This document shows positions 8,000 to 11,269 of a stretch of DNA of 11,269 nt, piece by piece. This DNA comes from Pavlovales sp. CCMP2436 (Eukaryota; Haptophyta; Pavlovophyceae; Pavlovales), in the NCBI GenBank assembly GCA_026770615.1, contig MU631344.1:293246-304514 (forward strand), written 5' to 3'. The notes under the pieces are model-generated. The model was not told the DNA's origin. It made no database searches and was given only the letters and a program-made list of their open reading frames with translations. The stretch's first letter is position 1; the number at the start of each line of letters is the position of its first letter. Made by a program: the position numbers and the translations under genes.

Positions 8000-8386
8000 G
8001 GAAGCGCCGCCGCGGATGTTGGTCTCACCGTCGCGTGCGCGGCCGGAGATACCGCCGCCGCCGAGGCCGGAGATGCCGCGCCGGTAGTCGAGGTTTCCGC
8101 GCTCGCCGGGCGTTGAGCACGCGTAGCTTGGATAGCTGCGCGCGTGGTCCGCCGCGGACGGGTAGTGCTGGTACCCGGTGAGCCCTCTCGAGTCGATGTC
8201 GTACTCGCCGTCACGTGCACGGCCGGAGTTGCCGTCGCCGCCGAGGCCGGAGATGCCGCGTCCGTAGCCGATCCCACCGGGCGTCGAGTGGGTGTAGCCG
8301 GAGATGCCGTGCTCGTACTCGCCGCGCTCGCCGGGCGTTGAGCATGCGTAGCCGCCGTGGAAGAATCCTCTCGACTCGCCACCGTG
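8000..8386 (-). repeat. Diverged repeat of about 177 bp in Gag, Gly/Tyr-rich
   Basis: The block around G-R-G-I-S-G-L-G-G-x-G-x-S-G-R-A-R-D-G-E occurs twice, near 8040 and near 8220, about 177 bp apart, each preceded by a Y-A-C-S-T-P-G-E-R-G block. It is related to the 87-bp repeat on the other side of the 729-bp insertion. Confidence 0.7.
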
Positions 8387-9115
8387 TGTAAGTTTCTAGT
8401 AAACCGTCCCCAAGAGGATCTCACTGGATTCAAGTGTTACACTCAGATCCAGGGATCCACCCCGAGCACACGGATACCATACCATCCCCACCGCTGATCA
8501 GTTCAGACACACGACGATCGACGACTGACGACTCTCGACTAGCGTGCTGACCGACCTCCACTGCTCTCCCTCGCGTCGTCTGAAAAGGCAGCACCCGCCC
8601 GTGGTGAACAAATCGTTGAGCACGTAGTCCCCGCCTGGCAGCGGGGCCCCACTTGGACAGCGGGGAGAAACGGGTCCGTCGTACGCCCGGCGCAGTGCTG
8701 CATACCGCTCCTGCGGCGCCCCGAAGATTCCTCGGTATGCTGAATTTCCCGCTCTACAGCTGGGTCCGCAGCCCGCCTGAGACGAGGGACAGCGGGGGGC
8801 AGTGCCAAGTGCCCCTCTTCCGCGTTCTCGCAACGCGGCGTTGCGCTAGCAGCGGCGCTACCGCGCCTCACGGCGCGGCCTGCTCCAGCTAGCGTTTCGA
8901 TCCGCCTTTCGATCCGCCGACGAAGCATCGTGCAGCCATGGCCTCGGTTGCGTCCGAGAGCGACTCGTCGATATCCTCCTCCATCGCCGAGTCCTCGTCC
9001 GAGCCGGACGGCAGCTCCGAGTCCTCGTTCGAATCGGATTCGGACGAGGTGCGTGTCTGCGCGGGCTTCGCTGGTGCCCTGGAGGAAGCATTGGCTCTCG
9101 GCTTCCCAGCGGCCG
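8387..9115. mobile_element. 729-bp insertion within Gag, unclassified
   Basis: The flanks are ccgtg at 8382-8386 and 9116-9120. Without the insert, E-Y-D-I-H-G on one side continues as G-G-E-S-R-G on the other, exactly as in neighbouring Gag repeats. The insert carries no terminal inverted repeats or LTR ends. On its minus strand the left-over frame from 9115 to TAG 8889-8891 is protein-like: an A/K/P-rich stretch, then an acidic S-S-E-S-D-S-N-E-D-S-E tract with D-E-D and M-E-E-D-I-D-E, as in tails of nuclear proteins. 8887-8387 holds only weak frames, including one at 8833-8498 with no recognised family. It may be captured genomic DNA rather than an autonomous element. Confidence 0.6.
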
Positions 9116-9188
9116 CCGTGGATGTCGTACTCGAGGCGTTGGGCGGCCGGTGTGCCCGTCGTGTGGGTCGGCGATGGGGCCTCCGGGG

Positions 9189-9400
9189 TTGCCGCGCTCG
9201 TAACCGTGGTAGCCGTGGTAGCCGGTGAGCCCTCTCGACTCGCCGCCGCGGATGTCGTACACGCCGGCGCCGGGGTTGCCGCGCTTGTTGCCGTGGTAGC
9301 CCTGGTAGCCGGTGAGCCCTCTCGACTCGCTGCCGCGTATGTCGTACTCGCCGGCGCGCTCGTGGCCGTGGTAGCCGGTGAGCCCTCCCGATTCGCCGCC
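9189..9400 (-). repeat. 87-bp tandem repeat coding a Gly/Tyr-rich motif in Gag
   Basis: Units start at 9189 and 9276, with a shortened third near 9350. On the minus strand each encodes about 29 residues built of Y-D-I-R-G-G-E-S-R-G-L-T-G-Y-H-G-Y and G-N-P-G-A. Such G/Y-rich low-complexity repeats could help Gag bind RNA or condense; that role is inference. Confidence 0.85.
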
Positions 9401-10243
9401 GCGGCTGTCGTACTCGCCGGGCGTTGGGCGGCCGGTGTGCCCGTTGGCTGACGCGTGGATGTCGTGTGAGTCGGCGGTGGGGCGTGCGTGTCCGTAGTTG
9501 CTGTGCTCGTCATCCGCCCCGTGCTCGTCGCCCGCCGCGTGCGTGTGGTCGTAGAGCGCCTCGGGTACCTCGGGTGCGGTCGATGACGTGTAGAGGCCTC
9601 GCTCACGCTCGGCGCGCTGAGCGAGTGCGATGATGTTGGATCGCGGATCTGGCGCCGTATGGAACGGGTTGTACGGCGAGTAGATGCCCGTTGAGTAGCT
9701 CCCGTTCGAGTTGTCGCCTGCCGTAGTCCGCTGGTGCTGAGCGCGTGCGGCCTCTGCTCCGAGGCGCTCGTGCTCCTCCAGCCGCAGCTCCGAGCGGATC
9801 TCGCCCCCGTACTCGAGTCTGGAGTCGACTGCGCGCGAAGTAGTCGCGCCGCGGCCGCTGGGTAGCGCTCCGACGAGCCCGCTACCGCGTCCGCCGAGGT
9901 TGGCGATGCCTGTGCGCATGCGGATCGAGCTTACGAAGTTGGGGGACTCGTTGCCATCTTGTGTCCATCCGTTCGAGTTGCTGCGGCCGTGGTTGTAATC
10001 GAAGGGCCTAATCCGCCCGCCTCCCTCCTGCTGGCCGTAGATGGTGCGGACCGCGTCGGCCGTTTCGAGTGGGTGGTAGGGGGCCGCGGGGGGTGCCTGG
10101 TTGTTGCCCCCCTGCCCCTCGCCGGGGATCCTTGTGCTGCTCGTCTCCTGCTGCCTGCTGCTCGTCTCCTTCAGCTGTGTGTCTTCGGAGTTGTTGCTGA
10201 TCGAGTGCACAGCCGTCCACTCATCGAGTCGCGAGAGGGCTCG

Positions 10244-10261
10244 ATCCTGGTTGGGATTCCA
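10244..10261 (-). promoter_or_regulatory. Primer-binding-site candidate
   Basis: Directly inside the 5' LTR the minus strand reads TGGAATCCCAACCAGGAT. It begins with TGG as needed to pair with the CCA end of a tRNA, and its continuation CGAG resembles the complement of a T-loop (CTCGATC). The spacing to the T-loop is about one base short of a standard tRNA, and I cannot name the tRNA. Confidence 0.6.
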
Positions 10262-10443
10262 TGATAGAGATGTAGTAGCTGATGGAGCAGTGTCTGAAGC
10301 AGACACGTCGGATCGCCGGCGAGGTCAGGGCTAAGGCCGAGTCTCGGGCGCTCAAGATGTCAAAGAGACGAGAACACGTAATCTCAGTGACCGGGAGAGT
10401 CCGGGGAATAACGGAATCCGTAAATCCCTATTCCCCCCTGACA
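10262..10443 (-). repeat. 5' LTR of the copia element (182 bp)
   Basis: It has TG...CA ends and is 182 bp, identical to 1655-1836 except at 10285, 10367, 10390 and 10433. It is expected to hold the promoter and polyadenylation signals, but no clear TATA box or AATAAA is visible. The Gag frame extends about 60 bases into it. Confidence 0.85.
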
Positions 10444-10569
10444 GTACTATCGAGAGGTTAGCGGTGTTGAACGCAAGCACGAGCTAAGAGAGGATTGGAG
10501 TCCGAGACGCGGTGAAGCGTCGAAGGCAGCTAGAGAGAGAGCTACATTGAGTTGGCTCGGCGAGCTTAA
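10444..10569. other. Flank of the retrotransposon, nothing recognised
   Basis: Between the LTR and the stop codon of the next putative gene there is A/G-rich sequence on the plus strand with no open frame of note. It would be 3' UTR if the minus-strand gene at 10570-11093 is real. Confidence 0.4.
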
Positions 10570-11093
10570 TTAAGAAATAGAGCGAGCAAGCGTAACCGCC
10601 TTTTCTGTGGACGGGTGGCAAGTTCCTATAGTCGTCAGGATGGCAGACAGAGCCCAAGTGAGAGGACACTTGGGCTCCCGATACCCTCGCCCAATCTGGA
10701 CGGGACCACGTTCAGGTTGTAGGATCGAGTACACCTTGAGTAGGTTGATAAACCCTCGCCTAGTGTAGGTCGAGGGGGAGAGCTGGTCGGTGAAAACCTC
10801 GTTGAGGAAACCGACTTGAGCGCCGATAGCGAGACCATGTCGGCCACGAGCAGGGTGCGCGACGGAGAGCAAAAATTTACCAGAGCGGGAGTCGATGTTG
10901 TAGTTGCCAGAGCGAGAGCTGGAGTTGACGCTACGTCGTCTTCCCCCCCCTCAGCCGAGCCTGGGTCGTCAAGGTTGACCGAGATGGAGTTGGTCGGCTC
11001 GATGGTGAGTAAGTAGAGGCCCTGACTGAAGTGCAGCGGCGACGAGGCCGCTAGCGCGTCAGAGCGCGCCGAGCCCGAAGGAGTCGCCTGCAT
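10570..11093 (-). CDS. Putative protein of unknown function, frameshifted at a G8 run
   Basis: From ATG 11093-11091 a minus frame encodes a protein-like segment with G-L-Y-L-L-T-I-E-P-T-N-S-I-S-V-N-L-D-D to a run of eight G (about 10943-10950). After it, the protein-like sequence continues in another frame: R-R-R-S-V-N-S-S-S-R-S-G-N-Y-N-I-D-S, G-R-H-G-L-A-I-G-A-Q-V-G-F-L-N-E-V-F, G-F-I-N-L-L-K-V-Y-S-I-L-Q-P-E-R-G, then TAA 10572-10570. A homopolymer indel, natural or from sequencing, would explain the switch; an intron is also possible. The N-terminal side is the 66-bp repeat array and the true start may lie beyond the window. No known domain is recognised. Lower GC than the repeats supports host rather than repeat-derived sequence. 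Confidence 0.35.
10651..10676. repeat. Perfect hairpin, 10-bp stem and 6-nt loop
   Basis: agcccaagtg (10651-10660) pairs with cacttgggct (10667-10676) across agagga. It lies inside the putative minus-strand coding region, so it may be fortuitous or an RNA structure. There is no T run to suggest a terminator. Confidence 0.7.
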
Positions 11094-11269
11094 GAAGTGC
11101 AGCGGCGACGAGGCAGCTAGCGCGTCAGAGCGCGCCGAGCCCGAAGAAGTCGCGTCTGCATGTAGTGCAGCGGCGACGAGGCAGCTAGCGCGTTAGGGCG
11201 CGCTGAAGCCGAAGGAGTCGCCTGCATGAAGTGCAGCGGCGACGAGGCAGCTAGCGCGTCAGAGCGCGC
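11027..11269. repeat. 66-bp tandem repeat, at least 3.6 copies, running off the window
   Basis: Units are 11027-11092 (66 bp), 11093-11160 (68 bp, two extra bases near its end), 11161-11226 (66 bp) and 11227-11269 (cut by the window). Each starts tg(a/t)agtgcagcggcgacgagg. On the minus strand a unit reads S-G-S-A-R-S-D-A-L-A-A-S-S-P-L-H-F. The 68-bp unit and a TAA at 11195-11193 stop this frame from running through the whole array. Confidence 0.9.

Larger units (their letters stand above)
6640..8386 (-). pseudogene. Copia Gag C-terminal part and aspartic protease
   Basis: The minus frame is open from 8386 (a stop lies just upstream in the inserted DNA) to TGA 6701-6703. Past that stop it reads on as Y-Y-P-L-S-A-D-G-L-V-R-V to about 6640, suggesting a former Trp codon. 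In order: Gly/Tyr-rich repeats with G-I-S-G-L-G-G and S-T-P-G-E-R-G (8386-7985); an alpha-helical segment with A-D-A-A-V-I-V-L-S-A-L-T (about 7880-7700); a Pro-rich 20-residue repeat (7357-7193); an acidic stretch; then I-S-I-L-D-T-G-A-T near 6985-7010, the catalytic motif of retroviral-type aspartic proteases, followed by G-I-G-G and L-P-V-D-I-I-S-L. The protease would cut the polyprotein in the particle. No CCHC zinc knuckle was seen, which is unusual for copia Gag. The first ATG in this piece is at 7948. Confidence 0.8.
9116..10324 (-). pseudogene. Copia Gag N-terminal part
   Basis: The minus frame is open from just after TGA 10325-10327, inside the 5' LTR, through the primer-binding site. 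About 390 residues follow, to a 2-nt deletion near 9134. The deletion shows when the local repeat at 9121-9150 is compared with its sister at 9404-9440. The sequence is polar and Asn/Ser/Arg-rich, with a charged helix (E-L-R-L-E-E-H-E-R-L-G-A-E-A-A-R-A) near 9790-9740 and A-L-A-Q-R-A-E-R-E-R near 9630-9600, then Gly/Tyr-rich repeats. No ATG occurs in frame before 9919, so either translation starts there, uses another codon, or the first exon was lost. Identity as Gag rests on position between 5' LTR and protease, not on homology. The start of translation is unsure. Confidence 0.6.
1655..10443 (-). mobile_element. Ty1/copia-type LTR retrotransposon, rearranged and defective
   Basis: The element is 8789 bp from LTR to LTR. 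Support comes from a 182-bp direct repeat starting TG and ending CA at both ends, a TGG-starting primer-binding-site candidate directly inside the 5' LTR, and a purine run directly inside the 3' LTR. Inside is the copia order Gag-protease-(integrase)-RT-RNase H, with RT after integrase as in Pseudoviridae. Integrase lies inverted, Gag carries a 729-bp insertion, and a fibrillin gene fragment plus a LINE fragment lie between RNase H and the 3' LTR. No target-site duplication is visible: the bases outside are atatc (1650-1654) and gtact (10444-10448). The termini could therefore come from recombined copies, or one flank has changed. Confidence 0.8.

Noticed and set aside
10241..10261. A tRNA gene 3' end ending in CCA on the plus strand next to the LTR.
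   Set aside because: There is no matching T-stem or acceptor partner upstream, and spacing between T-loop-like sequence and CCA is one base short. Its exact adjacency to the LTR fits a primer-binding site.

Overview
This window reads as nuclear DNA of a GC-rich photosynthetic eukaryote, probably an alga. The evidence is a spliceosomal intron with GTGAGC...ACAG borders inside a fragment of a PAP/fibrillin (plastid lipid-associated) protein gene, plus Ty1/copia, LINE-type and foldback mobile elements. Nothing looks bacterial: there are no operons and no credible ribosome-binding sites. I cannot name the species.

Layout. 1-250 is the 3' end of an unidentified gene (+). 251-1038 is GC-rich sequence without a recognisable gene, carrying an 18-bp tandem repeat. 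1046-1220 is a small foldback element with 59-bp perfect terminal inverted repeats and a 7-bp target duplication. 1228-1654 is a T-rich island of unknown nature. From 1655 to 10443 lies one large Ty1/copia LTR retrotransposon read on the minus strand. Its 182-bp TG...CA LTRs are at 10262-10443 (5') and 1655-1836 (3') and differ at 4 positions. A primer-binding-site-like TGG... sequence and a polypurine tract abut them. On the minus strand the order is Gag, protease, [integrase inverted onto the plus strand], reverse transcriptase and RNase H. 10444-11269 is flanking DNA with a putative frameshifted minus-strand gene and a 66-bp tandem repeat running off the window.

The retrotransposon is heavily remodelled. 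Gag is split by a 729-bp insertion with a 5-bp duplication. The pre-integrase/integrase part lies inverted in place between protease and RT, with two palindromes at one breakpoint. RT has a TAG and a frameshift. Between RNase H and the 3' LTR sit an intron-containing fibrillin gene fragment (-) and a LINE RT fragment (+). The LTRs are about 98% identical while the coding part is broken at many places, so the element may have been copied in trans as a non-autonomous derivative, or the damage may be recent.

No defence, CRISPR or metabolic system is present. The interesting biology is retroelement remodelling and host-gene capture. All protein identities rest on motif reading by eye, without database searches.
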